Counted from the first letter of the stretch, positions 7,362-15,729 are shown. The stretch: DNA of 29,371 bases from an uncultured Collinsella sp. (GCA_900754075.1 CAAEBN010000084.1:1-29371), one strand, 5' to 3'. Notes: a model not told the origin generated them from the sequence alone. Numbers and translations are program-made.

Positions 7362-8735
7362 CTACTCGTCGCCATCGTGCGGATCTACAGAGCCCGCACC
7401 CGACGCCGCCGGCTTCTCTGCCGAGGACTCGGAATCCTTCTTATCGGTTTCGGCCGGAGCGATCACGCGAATGAGCGAGATGCGCTGGCCACGCATCGAC
7501 TGTACCTTGAATTTGTACCCTGCGACCTCAAACACCTCTCCGATGTCGGGCACCGAGTCGCAAAGCTCCAAAATCCAGCCGGCGATGGTCTCATAATCAT
7601 CGCTTTCCTCGAGCGGCCAACCAAGCTCAATCGCGTCATCGCACGAAAAACGCCCATCGACGAGCCACTCACGGCGCGAAAGGCGCGTGAGGTACTTGTT
7701 GTCGGGGTCGAACTCGTCCTCGATCTCGCCCACGATCTCCTCGACGATGTCCTCGATGGTGATGATGCCGGCCGTGCCGCCGTACTCGTCCACGACGACC
7801 ACGATCTGGTCGTGCGAGGTCTGCATCTCGGACAGCAGCGGCAGGATGTCCTTGGTATCGGGCACAAATGTGGCATCGCGCAAATAGCTGGCGATGGACT
7901 GGTCGCCCTTGCCGTCGAGCGCGGGCTGGATCAGGTCCTTGATGTGCGCGATTCCCGCGACGTTGTCGGGGTCCTCGTGATAGACGGGGATGCGGCTGAA
8001 GCCGGTCTGGCGCATAGTGGACAGCACGTCGGCGACCGTCTCGTCGTCCTCGCACATGGTGGTGTCCACGCGCGGCACCATGACCTCGCGAGCCACGGTG
8101 TCACCCAGGTCGAAGATCTCGTGGATCATGCGCTTTTCCTCGTCGAGCAGGTCGTCCTGCTCCGAGACCATGTACTTGATCTCTTCCTCCGAGACGTTTT
8201 GGCGGTCGTCGGCGCTCTTGATGCGTAGGATGCGGGCCAGGCCATCGGAGCAGGCACCGGTCAGCCACACGAGCGGACGGGCGATCTTTTGGAACACGGA
8301 AAGCGGCCCCACGACCTGCTTGGATACGCCCTCGGCGTTAGCGAGGCCGATGCGTTTGGGCACGAGCTCGCCGATCACGATGGACACAAAGGCGACGGCG
8401 ACGGTGATGATGACCGGCGCCAGGCCGCGCGCGATGGCGGAAAGCGGCGCGATGCCAAAGCTCATGAGCCACGTGGCAAGCGGGTCGGACAGGCTCGTCG
8501 AGGCGACGGCGGACGAGGCAAAGCCCACGAGCGTGATGGCGACCTGGATGGTGGCCAACAGCTGATCGGAGTCGGCGGCGAGCTGGACGGCGCGCTCGGC
8601 GCGCTTATCGCCCTCCTCGGCATCGTGCTCCAACACCGCGCGCTTAGCCGTGGTGAGAGCCATCTCGGACATGGAGAAGTAGCCGTTGATAAGCGTCAGG
8701 ACGAGCGTGGTAATAAGGGAGATGGTTATGTCCAT
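7362..8735 (-). CDS. CNNM/CorC (HlyC) family transporter
   Basis: This 457-residue protein has the standard architecture. The CNNM transmembrane domain (about 1-200) has helices near 3-22, 58-80, 98-122 and 140-160, with SEMA at 23-26 and GELVPK at 122-127. Two CBS domains follow (about 215-275 and 283-340; DEYGG 316-320, GIITIEDIVEEIVGEIEDEF), then the CorC_HlyC domain (about 350-425) and a polar tail. Family members are implicated in Mg2+/Co2+ export or resistance. Together with the MgtE-like and Nramp-related genes this is the third magnesium-linked membrane protein within 9 kb. The ATG at 8735 has its best GGAGG 15 nt away, with a possible SD-masking hairpin between (8737-8755). Its 3' end is 24 nt from the next gene, suggesting an operon. 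Confidence 0.92.
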   Translation of the reverse strand: MDITISLITTLVLTLINGYFSMSEMALTTAKRAVLEHDAEEGDKRAERAVQLAADSDQLLATIQVAITLVGFASSAVASTSLSDPLATWLMSFGIAPLSAIARGLAPVIITVAVAFVSIVIGELVPKRIGLANAEGVSKQVVGPLSVFQKIARPLVWLTGACSDGLARILRIKSADDRQNVSEEEIKYMVSEQDDLLDEEKRMIHEIFDLGDTVAREVMVPRVDTTMCEDDETVADVLSTMRQTGFSRIPVYHEDPDNVAGIAHIKDLIQPALDGKGDQSIASYLRDATFVPDTKDILPLLSEMQTSHDQIVVVVDEYGGTAGIITIEDIVEEIVGEIEDEFDPDNKYLTRLSRREWLVDGRFSCDDAIELGWPLEESDDYETIAGWILELCDSVPDIGEVFEVAGYKFKVQSMRGQRISLIRVIAPAETDKKDSESSAEKPAASGAGSVDPHDGDE

Positions 8736-8770
8736 CGGGAGTTTCTCGAACCTCCAAGATTCGGGACGTT

Positions 8771-8800
8771 AGGGTAAAACGTTGATGGCGGATACGGCAA
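8771..8800 (-). promoter_or_regulatory. Candidate promoter for the CNNM gene
   Basis: Minus-strand TTGCCG (8795-8800) and TACCCT (8771-8776) are separated by 18 bp, 36 nt upstream of the start codon. Both boxes match only partly, so this is tentative. Confidence 0.35.
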
Positions 8801-8842
8801 TTGCGCCGGTCGCCCGTGCGAGCGGGGCCGTGGGCGTGGTCG

Positions 8843-9526
8843 CTAGATTACGAAGAGGATCACCGCCATGAACTGGAAGATACTGCCGGCGAGCACCCAC
8901 AGGTGGAACACGCTGTGCAGGTAGCGCACGTTTTTGGCGATATAGAACGGCACGCCCGCGGTGTAGCACACGCCGCCGACGGCGAGCAGGGCAAGTGCCA
9001 CGGGGTTGAGCAGCGCCACGAGCTCGGGCAGCTTAAAGACGACGAGCCAGCCCATCAGCAGGTAGACCAGGCCGCTTACCCAGTGCGGTTGACGCTCGCG
9101 CATAAAGCACTCGAGGGCGATGCCGATAATGGCGATGGCCCATACGGCAAAGAACAGCGCGGGGCCGCCGTCATTTGCGAGCGTGATAAGGCAAAACGGC
9201 GTATAGCTGCCCGCAATGAGCAGGTAGATGCAGCTGTGGTCGATGATGCGAAACACGCGCTTGGCGCGCGCGGGCTGAATCGCGTGGTAGAGCGTGGAGG
9301 CTAGGTATTCGAGGATAATGCTGACGCCATAGACAATTGCCGCGGCCATGTGGGCTGGGCCTCCGCCGCGCAGGGCGGCGAATACGATCAGGAGCACCAG
9401 GCCCGCGATACCCAGCAGGCAGCCGACACCATGGGTGACGGAGTTCATGATCTCCTCGCCCACCGTGTAGTGTGGAACGGCCGCGGTCTTGGGTCGCGGC
9501 TTAGAACTGTCGCTCGAATCGGACAT
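8843..9526 (-). CDS. Hemolysin III / TrhA family membrane protein
   Basis: This 227-residue integral membrane protein belongs to the HlyIII/PAQR superfamily, with seven predicted helices. Conserved residues are visible (numbering from the ATG at 9526): an early NSVTHG segment (H32), STLYHA (H81), DHSCIYLLIAGSYTPF (D96) and HSVFHLW (H204, H208). The family pattern uses histidines plus Asp to bind a metal such as Zn within the membrane. Bacterial members are linked to membrane-fluidity homeostasis; the hemolysin name is historical and not evidence of toxicity. ATG 9526 is preferred with GGAGGA 10 nt upstream; a TTG at 9544 would add six residues. A TATAGT -10-like box lies on the minus strand at 9562-9567 without a convincing -35. 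Confidence 0.9.
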   Translation of the reverse strand: MSDSSDSSKPRPKTAAVPHYTVGEEIMNSVTHGVGCLLGIAGLVLLIVFAALRGGGPAHMAAAIVYGVSIILEYLASTLYHAIQPARAKRVFRIIDHSCIYLLIAGSYTPFCLITLANDGGPALFFAVWAIAIIGIALECFMRERQPHWVSGLVYLLMGWLVVFKLPELVALLNPVALALLAVGGVCYTAGVPFYIAKNVRYLHSVFHLWVLAGSIFQFMAVILFVI

Positions 9527-9633
9527 GCCGGTTACATCCTCCAACGTAAAGAGTTCTCAACACTATATCAAAGCGTCTGGGTACGTGCGAAATTTGCACC
9601 TTACGTGACCCTTTGTTTACCCATTCTTTGTTT

Positions 9634-9647
9634 GTTGACGCATCAAC
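9634..9647. promoter_or_regulatory. Operator-like inverted repeat A
   Basis: GTTGA-CGCA-TCAAC is a 5-bp inverted repeat with a 4-nt spacer. It overlaps the -35 box of the hydrolase promoter and matches inverted repeat B, whose first base lies 45 bp downstream of that of A. The position would suit repression. Confidence 0.55.
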
Positions 9648-9663
9648 TGTGAGCGTCCATAAT
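9635..9663 (+). promoter_or_regulatory. Sigma-70 promoter of the hydrolase gene
   Basis: TTGACG (9635-9640) and CATAAT (9658-9663) are spaced 17 bp apart, close to consensus. The transcript would start near 9670, leaving a leader of about 43 nt that contains inverted repeat B. Confidence 0.65.
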
Positions 9664-9678
9664 GCGCTTGCATTAAAT

Positions 9679-9692
9679 GTTGATGTATTAAC
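9679..9692. promoter_or_regulatory. Operator-like inverted repeat B
   Basis: GTTGA-TGTA-TTAAC has the same half-sites and spacer length as repeat A, within the transcribed leader just upstream of the AGGA ribosome site. Two matching sites 45 bp apart could allow cooperative or looped binding of one dimeric regulator; the regulator is not identifiable here. Confidence 0.55.
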
Positions 9693-9712
9693 ATCTTATA
9701 GGAAAGCTTCTT

Positions 9713-10678
9713 ATGTCTCAAAACGCACGTTCCCATCGAAAGCTCAAGATAGCCGGCATTGTTACGTTGGTAGTCGTTGTCGCGCTGCTGGGGTTTGCCG
9801 GCAACTTTTTGTTTGACTTTGCCCTGAACCCCCAAGCGCCGTACACCATGAAGATGATGCAGGATAGCAAGAACGACAAAGAAGGTGAGCAGCCGGATGC
9901 CGAGGACACCGAGGCGCGGGCGTGGTTTAAAGAGAATCGCGAGAGCAGCAGCCTCACCGCAGATGACGGAACCGAGCTTGCCGCTTGGTATTTTGCTGCG
10001 TCGGAGAGCACGCACGACTACGCCGTCTGCCTGCATGGATATACCAACGAGCCCATCGGTATGGCCCGATACGTCAAGCGATTCCACGACCGCGGCATGA
10101 ACGTACTCGCACCCGCCGCCCGTGCCCACGAGCGCTCCGGCGGCGACTATATCGGCATGGGCTGGCCCGAGCGCCTCGACATCGTCGCATGGATCGAGCG
10201 AATCGTTCAGGCTGACCCCGAGGCGCGCATCCTGGTCTTTGGCGAGTCGATGGGCGCGGCAACCGCCATGAACGTCGCGGGGGAATCTCTGCCCGCAAAC
10301 GTGAAATGCATTATCGAGGACTGCGGCTATACGAGTGTTTGGGACGAGTTTTCTCTGCAGCTCAAGGACGTGTTCGGCCTGCCCAGCTTTCCCTTGCTCG
10401 ATGTAGCGAACTTGGTGTGCAACGTGCGCGCGGGCTACGACTTTCATAAGGCGAGCAGTGTGGAGCAACTCAAACACGCGACGGTTCCCATGCTGTTTAT
10501 CCACGGCGACCAGGACACCTTTGTGCCGTACAGTATGCTCGACCAAAACTACGACGCGTGCGCCAGCAAGGTCAAGCAGAAGCTCACCATCCATGGCGCC
10601 ACCCACGCCAAGAGTGCGCAAGTTGATCCCGAGCTCTACTGGAACACGGTCGACGACTTCCTCGACGAACATTTTTAG
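9713..10678 (+). CDS. Membrane-anchored alpha/beta hydrolase
   Basis: This 321-residue serine hydrolase has an uncleaved-looking N-terminal membrane segment (about 12-34) and an alpha/beta-hydrolase fold placed outside the membrane. Catalytic residues are visible: oxyanion/HG motif LHGY (107-110), nucleophile elbow GESMG (177-181, S179), acid D268 in HGDQDTF, and H298 in GATHAKS. The triad is complete, so it should be active, probably on an ester or amide; the substrate cannot be told. ATG 9713 has AGGA about 9 nt upstream. It is transcribed alone from a well-formed promoter flanked by two operator-like palindromes. It converges with the DUF362 gene, and the interval holds a long inverted repeat and a terminator. 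Confidence 0.9.
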   Translation: MSQNARSHRKLKIAGIVTLVVVVALLGFAGNFLFDFALNPQAPYTMKMMQDSKNDKEGEQPDAEDTEARAWFKENRESSSLTADDGTELAAWYFAASESTHDYAVCLHGYTNEPIGMARYVKRFHDRGMNVLAPAARAHERSGGDYIGMGWPERLDIVAWIERIVQADPEARILVFGESMGAATAMNVAGESLPANVKCIIEDCGYTSVWDEFSLQLKDVFGLPSFPLLDVANLVCNVRAGYDFHKASSVEQLKHATVPMLFIHGDQDTFVPYSMLDQNYDACASKVKQKLTIHGATHAKSAQVDPELYWNTVDDFLDEHF

Positions 10679-10719
10679 GCAAAAAGCAACGTCTGGGGCT
10701 TTATCTGACCCCCTATTTT

Positions 10720-10843
10720 CGGAAGTATGCGGCAAAATCTGGAACTGCCGACCAGACCGCAGTTTTACCAACAATTTATCAGGGGTTTTGTTGCCAAAAA
10801 ATGTCGTGTGCTCGGCAGTCTCAGAATTTGCCGCATACTTCCG
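10720..10843. repeat. Long nested inverted repeat (type 3 hairpin element)
   Basis: Two 32-nt arms (10720-10751 and 10812-10843) match as inverted repeats at 29 of 32 positions, beginning CGGAAGTATGCGGCAAA. The 60-nt interior contains a further CAACAA/TTGTTG helix. It lies between convergent genes and is far longer than a terminator, with no T tract. It has the same nested layout as the hairpins around 21131-21525 and 28839-29234 but unrelated arm sequence. Confidence 0.8.
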
Positions 10844-10844
10844 G

Positions 10845-10883
10845 AAAGCCGCCCGTGGGCACTGTGCTCACGGGCGGCTTTTG
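10845..10883 (+). terminator. Intrinsic terminator between convergent genes
   Basis: A 13-bp stem (AAAGCCGCCCGTG / CACGGGCGGCTTT), with additional pairing in the loop, is followed by TTTT on the plus strand. It also has AAA on its left side and may act in both directions, serving the hydrolase and the DUF362 gene. Confidence 0.85.
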
Positions 10884-10929
10884 CTAACGTTGCGCCACAA
10901 AAGCGCTTGATATGTCCAATAGACAGGTG

Positions 10930-12135
10930 CTACTTGACCTCGATGAGCTCGTACTCGCTCGTGCCAAGGCCGATCTTCTCGGCATGCGCGATGCACGCGC
11001 GCCAGTCGGTGTCGGGATGCGTGATGCAGAAGGGGTCGCGCGCCTGCTCGCCCTCCAGATGCTCGTGATTGTGCTCCATCTTGGCCGCGCTATCGGTGAG
11101 CTCGGTGTTGGGCAGCGGCTCGGACGCCATGACGGCGTCGGCGCAGGCCTGGTCGATGGCGACCGGGTCGAAGCTCGCGAACATGCCGATGTCGTTGACG
11201 ATAGGCGTATCGTTTTCGGGATGGCAATCGCAGTTGGGGCTGATGTCCATAGCAAGCGAGATATGGAAGCTCGGGCGGCCGTCGACGACGGCCTTGGTGT
11301 ACTCGGCGATCTTGCAGTTGAGCACGTCGGCTGCGGCGTCATAGCCGGGCTTGATGCAGTCCTGGTTGCATGCCGCAATGCAGCGGCCGCAGCCCACGCA
11401 GCGATCGTGGTCGATGGCAGCGACGTGAACCGTGCGGGTGTTGCCGTTGGCAAGCTCGCGCTCGCGGGTGTCGTCGAACGAGATAGCGTTGTGCGCGCAG
11501 ATCTTTTCGCAGGCACGGCAGCCAATGCAGTGCCCGGTCGCGACGTTCGGCTTGCCGGCGGCATGCTGCTCCATCTTGCCGGCACGGCTGCCGCCTCCCA
11601 TGCCCAGGTTCTTCATGGCACCGCCAAAGCCGGCCTGCTCATGGCCCTTAAAGTGGGTGAGGCTGATCACGATATCGGCATCCATGAGTGCCTGACCGAT
11701 CTTGGCCTCACGCACATACTCGCCGCCCTCGACCGGGACGAGCGCCTCGTCGGTACCCTTGAGGCCGTCGGCGATGATGATCTGGCAACCCGTGGCATAC
11801 GGGGTAAAGCCGTTCTGATAGGCGGTATCGATGTGCTCGAGCGCGTTTTTGCGGCTACCGACGTAGAGCGTGTTGCAGTCGGTGAGGAAGGGCTTGCCGC
11901 CCAGCTCCTTGACGACATCCGCGACGGCACGGGCGTAGTTGGGGCGCAAAAAGCTCAGGTTGCCCAACTCGCCAAAGTGAATCTTGATGGCGACGAACTT
12001 GTTCTCAAAGTCGATCTGCTCAATACCGGCGCGACGGATGAGGCGTTTGAGCTTGTCGAGCTGGCTCTCGCGAGCATGCGTGCGCAGGTTGGTGAAGTAC
12101 ACCTTAGCGGGTGCTGCGGGTGCAGTTGCGGTCAT
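10930..12135 (-). CDS. DUF362 protein with two [4Fe-4S] ferredoxin motifs
   Basis: This is a 401-residue cytosolic protein. An N-terminal DUF362-type domain (about 10-195) includes IKIHFGELGN (50-59), LTHFKGHEQAGFGGAMKNLG (159-178) and the glycine-rich GMGGGSRAGK. Two ferredoxin clusters follow: C203-x2-C206-x2-C209-x3-C213 and C246-x2-C249-x2-C252-x3-C256. DUF362 proteins continue after the ferredoxin part, as here (260-401, with FDPVAIDQACADAV). They are common in anaerobes and are thought to act in electron transfer; the partner is unknown. The ATG at 12135 has GAGGGG 8 nt upstream. Its promoter has a 19-bp spacer and a spacer dyad, pointing to MerR-type activation. It stands alone as a transcription unit. 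Confidence 0.92.
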   Translation of the reverse strand: MTATAPAAPAKVYFTNLRTHARESQLDKLKRLIRRAGIEQIDFENKFVAIKIHFGELGNLSFLRPNYARAVADVVKELGGKPFLTDCNTLYVGSRKNALEHIDTAYQNGFTPYATGCQIIIADGLKGTDEALVPVEGGEYVREAKIGQALMDADIVISLTHFKGHEQAGFGGAMKNLGMGGGSRAGKMEQHAAGKPNVATGHCIGCRACEKICAHNAISFDDTRERELANGNTRTVHVAAIDHDRCVGCGRCIAACNQDCIKPGYDAAADVLNCKIAEYTKAVVDGRPSFHISLAMDISPNCDCHPENDTPIVNDIGMFASFDPVAIDQACADAVMASEPLPNTELTDSAAKMEHNHEHLEGEQARDPFCITHPDTDWRACIAHAEKIGLGTSEYELIEVK

Positions 12136-12178
12136 AGATCTATCCCCTCGGTCTATATGGCGTTACAGACATAAGAGG

Positions 12179-12209
12179 ATGGTACCCGTTGAAGTAGGGT
12201 CAAAGTCAA
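12179..12209 (-). promoter_or_regulatory. MerR-type promoter of the DUF362 gene
   Basis: Minus strand: TTGACT (12204-12209) and TACCAT (12179-12184) are separated by 19 bp, longer than the 17-bp optimum. The spacer holds the dyad ACCC-TACTTCAAC-GGGT. Overlong spacers with a central dyad are the hallmark of promoters activated by MerR-family regulators. No merR gene is in the window. Confidence 0.55.
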
Positions 12210-12220
12210 GCGCGAAACTC

Positions 12221-12247
12221 AGTCGTTAGGGACGTTCTTAAATGACT
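12221..12247 (+). repeat. 27-nt palindromic repeat, copy 2
   Basis: AGTCGTT and AATGACT arms surround the core AGGGACGTTCTTA. The end overlaps the TAG stop codon of the FtsX-type permease gene, as copy 1 does for the deacetylase gene; both genes end with GAG-TAG-TCATT. Confidence 0.7.
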
Positions 12248-14912
12248 ACTCTTGGACTTTGAGGGCTTCGGCCAGGCTGACGCGCTTGATGGAGCGCGTG
12301 TGCAGCAGCGCCACGACCAGGTAGGTCGCAAAGCCGATGCCGACGCATGCGGCCATGGACCAAGCGGGCACGTAGATCTCGATATTGCCGTTGTAGGCGA
12401 GCAGCATCGAGCGGAAGATGGCCGTGAGCGAGCCAATAATGACCGGCAGGCTCAGCACAAGCGACGCCGCCACGCACAGTGTGATCGACCGGATGTACAG
12501 ATGCGAGATCTCGCCATCGCGATAGCCAAAGACCTTCATGTGGCTAATCGACCGGGCGCTATGGTCGATCACAGCCTTAGTCAGTAGGTACATAAACAGC
12601 AGGAAGATAAACACCGCGAGCCCAACCATCATGCCGATCATTTTGCTCATCATGCCGATGAACTGGTCGCCCACGGCGCGCATGTCGTCGGGCGTGGTGT
12701 CGCCGGCAAAGTAACGCGCATCGAGGTCGAGCTTCTCGTCGCTCACATAGCCGTTAAAGTAGGTGGCGTCGTTGTCGAACAGCTCGTTAAAGTCATCGAT
12801 GCTCATGTAGATATTCATGTCCGACTTGGAGCCCCAGGTGGCGTCCTTGCCCGTGTACTCCAGCGAATAGTCCTTGCCCTCGTACTTGTCGCCGAGCGCG
12901 ACCTTCTGCCCCTCGCTCCAGCCAAACTTGTCGAGCAGGCCGCCACCAAAGACAACGCGCCCATCGCCGACGTTGAGGTCTTTCCAATAGCGCGAATCGG
13001 ATGAAATGCCGTAGACGGAAATCGTCTCCTGCCCATTACCATCGCCGCGGTCGTATTGCAGCTGGTAGACGGCGCATTTCTCGGCCTGCGCGATTGCGCC
13101 CGCGCCATTGTCGATCGTATTGACCGGGTGGATATTGTCGTTGTCAGTGTCGATCTTAGAGGCCTTGTCAATCAGGCCGATAGCCTCATCGCGGTCGCAG
13201 CCGAGGGCATCGGCAAGATCGTCAAGGCGCGCGTAGAGCGCATCCTTCTTGTCCTGGACCTTGGCGAGCGCGTCCTGCGCCGCGGCCAGGCTCTCGGCAG
13301 ACGGAGATGCGGTCGCGGCATCGGCTGCCGTCTGCGCCGCATTGGCCGCGTCGTCAAGCTCGTCATCGGCATCCTGGGCGGTAGAAAGCAGCGCGCCGTC
13401 AACCGACTGCAAGCGCTCGAGTGCCGACCACTGCTCGCGCTCCTCGGCGGTGCCCTCGAGCTCCAGCGGCGCCTTGAGCGTGTACTGGTGCTCGGCGACC
13501 AGACTCGTCTCGAGATTGTCCGCATAGTGCGTCATCGTGGGCAGAATCGCCAGGCCAAAGAGCAGCAGCAGCGACGCAAACGCAATGCCCACGAAGAGCG
13601 TGGCGAAGTTGCCCAGATTGCGCAGGAAGATACGCAGGCGGAAGCGGGAAACAAAACCCATGCGCTCTGGCAGTTGCATACCACGCTTGGTACCCGACTT
13701 GCCGCTCGCTTCGTGACGAAGAAACTGCAACGGCGTCTTTCCCATTTTGCGAAGCAGACCCACCAGCGTGATGAGGATGAGCGCGGCGGCGGGAACCACG
13801 GCGCACTTCACAAAGATATCCCAGCTCCAGTACACCTGGAAGGGCGGCAGGCTGTACGAACCGTAATAGAGGCTGCGCATGGGCTCGGTAAAGAACACAA
13901 CGCCGAGCGCAGTGCCCAAAAGCGCCGCGACCACGCCCACGATGGCGGGAAGTGCCAGGTAGTGAAGCACAATCTCACGACGACGATAGCCACTGGCGAG
14001 CAGCGTGCCGATGATGGCGCTTTCCTCCTCGATGGTGGCGTCGGTAAGGACCACAAAGACAAACGCCATAATCACGATGATGATGTCGAGCAGCGTCATC
14101 CACATCATGGAGTCGCCGTCTACGTCGTCGCGCGCGTAGCCAATGCCCTGGTTGGAATCGGCGTCAATGAGGTCATCCACACGCGCATCGGCATCGGTGA
14201 GCGCCTCTACCATATCCTGCTCGGCATCGGTGCGGTCCGCGGTGGAGAGATCGCGATCGGCAAAGGTGAAGGAGTATGTGTAGGCGGGTGCGCCGCCGGC
14301 GTCCTCGAGCGCGGCAAAGCCGGCGTCGGTGACCTCGGCCACGCCGTACGTGATGGTGTTCACCGTAAAGTCCGAGTTGTTGAGGAACAGCGCCTGGCTA
14401 TCGGGCTGGGTCATGATGCCGCAGATGGTGTAGGTGCGACCCTCGAGCTCGACTTTATCGCCCACGGCGAGGTCGTTGTTGGTGGCGAAGACACGGTCGA
14501 TGGCCGCCTCGTCGTCCGCCTTGGGCTGTTCGCCCTCGCTGTACGACGCAATGTCGACCTTGGTACGGTGTGCATAGGTGCGCAGCGTGCGCTTGGTGCC
14601 GTCGTCGCCGGACGCCTTTTTGATGATGGCGTCGATGGAGAAATTCTTGTAGAGCGTGACGCCGCCGACGTCACTGGCGGCATCCTCGGCTGCCTTGAGC
14701 TGGTCTTTGGTAGCCTCGAAGGAGGTGGTCACGCGGCCGTCCTCAATCGTGTACGCATCGCGCATGTCGTCGATAAGGCAACCGATGGAATGCGCCGCGA
14801 GCAAAAAGCCCGATGTAAGGGCAATGCTTCCGCACATAAGCAAAAAGATGCCCAGGTACTTGCCGATATTGCGGCGCAGCTCGCGCGGGAGACGTTTTGC
14901 GAGAGGTGTCAT
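12246..14912 (-). CDS. Large FtsX/MacB-type ABC permease
   Basis: This 888-residue permease has one N-terminal helix (about 18-40), a large extracytoplasmic domain (about 45-280), then a first FtsX block with three helices (about 283-390: DIIIVIMAFVFVVL, ALPAIVGVVAALLGTALGVV, AVVPAAALILITLVGLL). A helix near 440-460 follows, then a second extracytoplasmic domain containing an Ala/Asp-rich helical, probably coiled-coil stretch (about 495-590), and a C-terminal FtsX block of three helices (about 770-875). Single-gene permeases of this size pair with MacB-like ATPases to work on peptides or lipoproteins from outside the membrane; the substrate is unknown. The ATG at 14912 lies 8 nt after the ATPase stop; a TTG at 14927 inside the ATPase gene is an alternative. 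The stop lies in a palindromic repeat. Confidence 0.9.
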   Translation of the reverse strand: MTPLAKRLPRELRRNIGKYLGIFLLMCGSIALTSGFLLAAHSIGCLIDDMRDAYTIEDGRVTTSFEATKDQLKAAEDAASDVGGVTLYKNFSIDAIIKKASGDDGTKRTLRTYAHRTKVDIASYSEGEQPKADDEAAIDRVFATNNDLAVGDKVELEGRTYTICGIMTQPDSQALFLNNSDFTVNTITYGVAEVTDAGFAALEDAGGAPAYTYSFTFADRDLSTADRTDAEQDMVEALTDADARVDDLIDADSNQGIGYARDDVDGDSMMWMTLLDIIIVIMAFVFVVLTDATIEEESAIIGTLLASGYRRREIVLHYLALPAIVGVVAALLGTALGVVFFTEPMRSLYYGSYSLPPFQVYWSWDIFVKCAVVPAAALILITLVGLLRKMGKTPLQFLRHEASGKSGTKRGMQLPERMGFVSRFRLRIFLRNLGNFATLFVGIAFASLLLLFGLAILPTMTHYADNLETSLVAEHQYTLKAPLELEGTAEEREQWSALERLQSVDGALLSTAQDADDELDDAANAAQTAADAATASPSAESLAAAQDALAKVQDKKDALYARLDDLADALGCDRDEAIGLIDKASKIDTDNDNIHPVNTIDNGAGAIAQAEKCAVYQLQYDRGDGNGQETISVYGISSDSRYWKDLNVGDGRVVFGGGLLDKFGWSEGQKVALGDKYEGKDYSLEYTGKDATWGSKSDMNIYMSIDDFNELFDNDATYFNGYVSDEKLDLDARYFAGDTTPDDMRAVGDQFIGMMSKMIGMMVGLAVFIFLLFMYLLTKAVIDHSARSISHMKVFGYRDGEISHLYIRSITLCVAASLVLSLPVIIGSLTAIFRSMLLAYNGNIEIYVPAWSMAACVGIGFATYLVVALLHTRSIKRVSLAEALKVQE

Positions 14913-14920
14913 GGCGCCGC

Positions 14921-15634
14921 CTACCAATCGAGCTCGGCGGCCGCGACGGGCGACTCGTTGAGCTCATCCTCGACGATGCGCCCGTCGCGCAGGCGCAGCA
15001 CGCGGTTGGCCATGCGGGCGATGGCGGCGTTGTGCGTGACGATGATTATGGTGCAGCCGTACTCGTGATTGACATCCTCCATGAGCTGCAGGATTTCCTT
15101 GGATGTCTTGTAATCGAGCGCGCCCGTGGGCTCATCGCACAGCAGCAGGCCCGGGTTCTTGACGAGTGCGCGGCCGATGGCACAGCGCTGCTGCTGGCCG
15201 CCCGAAACCTGACGCGGGAACTTGTTGCGGTGCTCGTAGAGGCCCAGCGAGCGCAGCAGATCGTCGACATTGAGCGGGTTTTTGGACAGGTGCGCCGTTA
15301 CCTCGATGTTCTCCTTGATGGTGAGATCGGGCACCAGATTGTAGAACTGGAAGACAAAGCCCAGCTCACGGCGGCGGTACTCACCCAGGTCGGTGGGCTT
15401 GAGCACCGTGAGGTCGCAGCCGTCCACCATGATGGAGCCGTCGTCGGCATCCTCCAGGCCGCCGATCAGGTTAAGAAACGTCGACTTGCCCGAACCCGAG
15501 GGTCCCAGCATGACGCAGATCTCGCCGCGATTGATGGACGTGTCGATGCCGTCGAGCACCGTCAGGCGCGCATCTCCATCGCCGTAGTGCTTTTTGAGAT
15601 CCTTAACCTGGACATAGGCTTGCTTCGTCGCCAT
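14921..15634 (-). CDS. ABC transporter ATPase (MacB/LolD type)
   Basis: This 237-residue nucleotide-binding protein has every motif in place: Walker A GPSGSGKST (44-52), Q-loop near FVFQFYNL (93-100), signature VSGGQQQR (143-150), Walker B LLLCDEPTGALD (163-174) and H-loop H201. The GALD ending and the short length place it in the MacB/LolD/FtsE group that partners FtsX-type permeases, exactly the product of the next gene. ATG 15634 has GGGGGA about 4 nt upstream. The two genes form a two-gene operon. The 126 bp upstream has AT-rich sequence around 15660-15690 but no promoter I would defend. Confidence 0.95.
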   Translation of the reverse strand: MATKQAYVQVKDLKKHYGDGDARLTVLDGIDTSINRGEICVMLGPSGSGKSTFLNLIGGLEDADDGSIMVDGCDLTVLKPTDLGEYRRRELGFVFQFYNLVPDLTIKENIEVTAHLSKNPLNVDDLLRSLGLYEHRNKFPRQVSGGQQQRCAIGRALVKNPGLLLCDEPTGALDYKTSKEILQLMEDVNHEYGCTIIIVTHNAAIARMANRVLRLRDGRIVEDELNESPVAAAELDW

Positions 15635-15729
15635 GCTATCCCCCGTTGTTAGCCTCGTACTACTTTATGAACGTAATAGTAAACCTTGGCGAACTATTTT
15701 GGAGCGAGGGTTGGGATTTATTTCAGACT

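Noticed and set aside
275..8228. Long plus-strand open frames opposite the minus-strand genes (for example 275-1663, 1867-3405, 3774-5129, 6216-8228)
   Set aside because: Arg/His/Gln-rich translations without hydrophobic segments or motifs, typical antisense shadows of high-GC genes.
8843..9526. Hemolysin or toxin call for the HlyIII gene
   Set aside because: The family is a seven-helix membrane protein of the PAQR type; the name is historical and the sequence gives no support for a secreted cytolysin.
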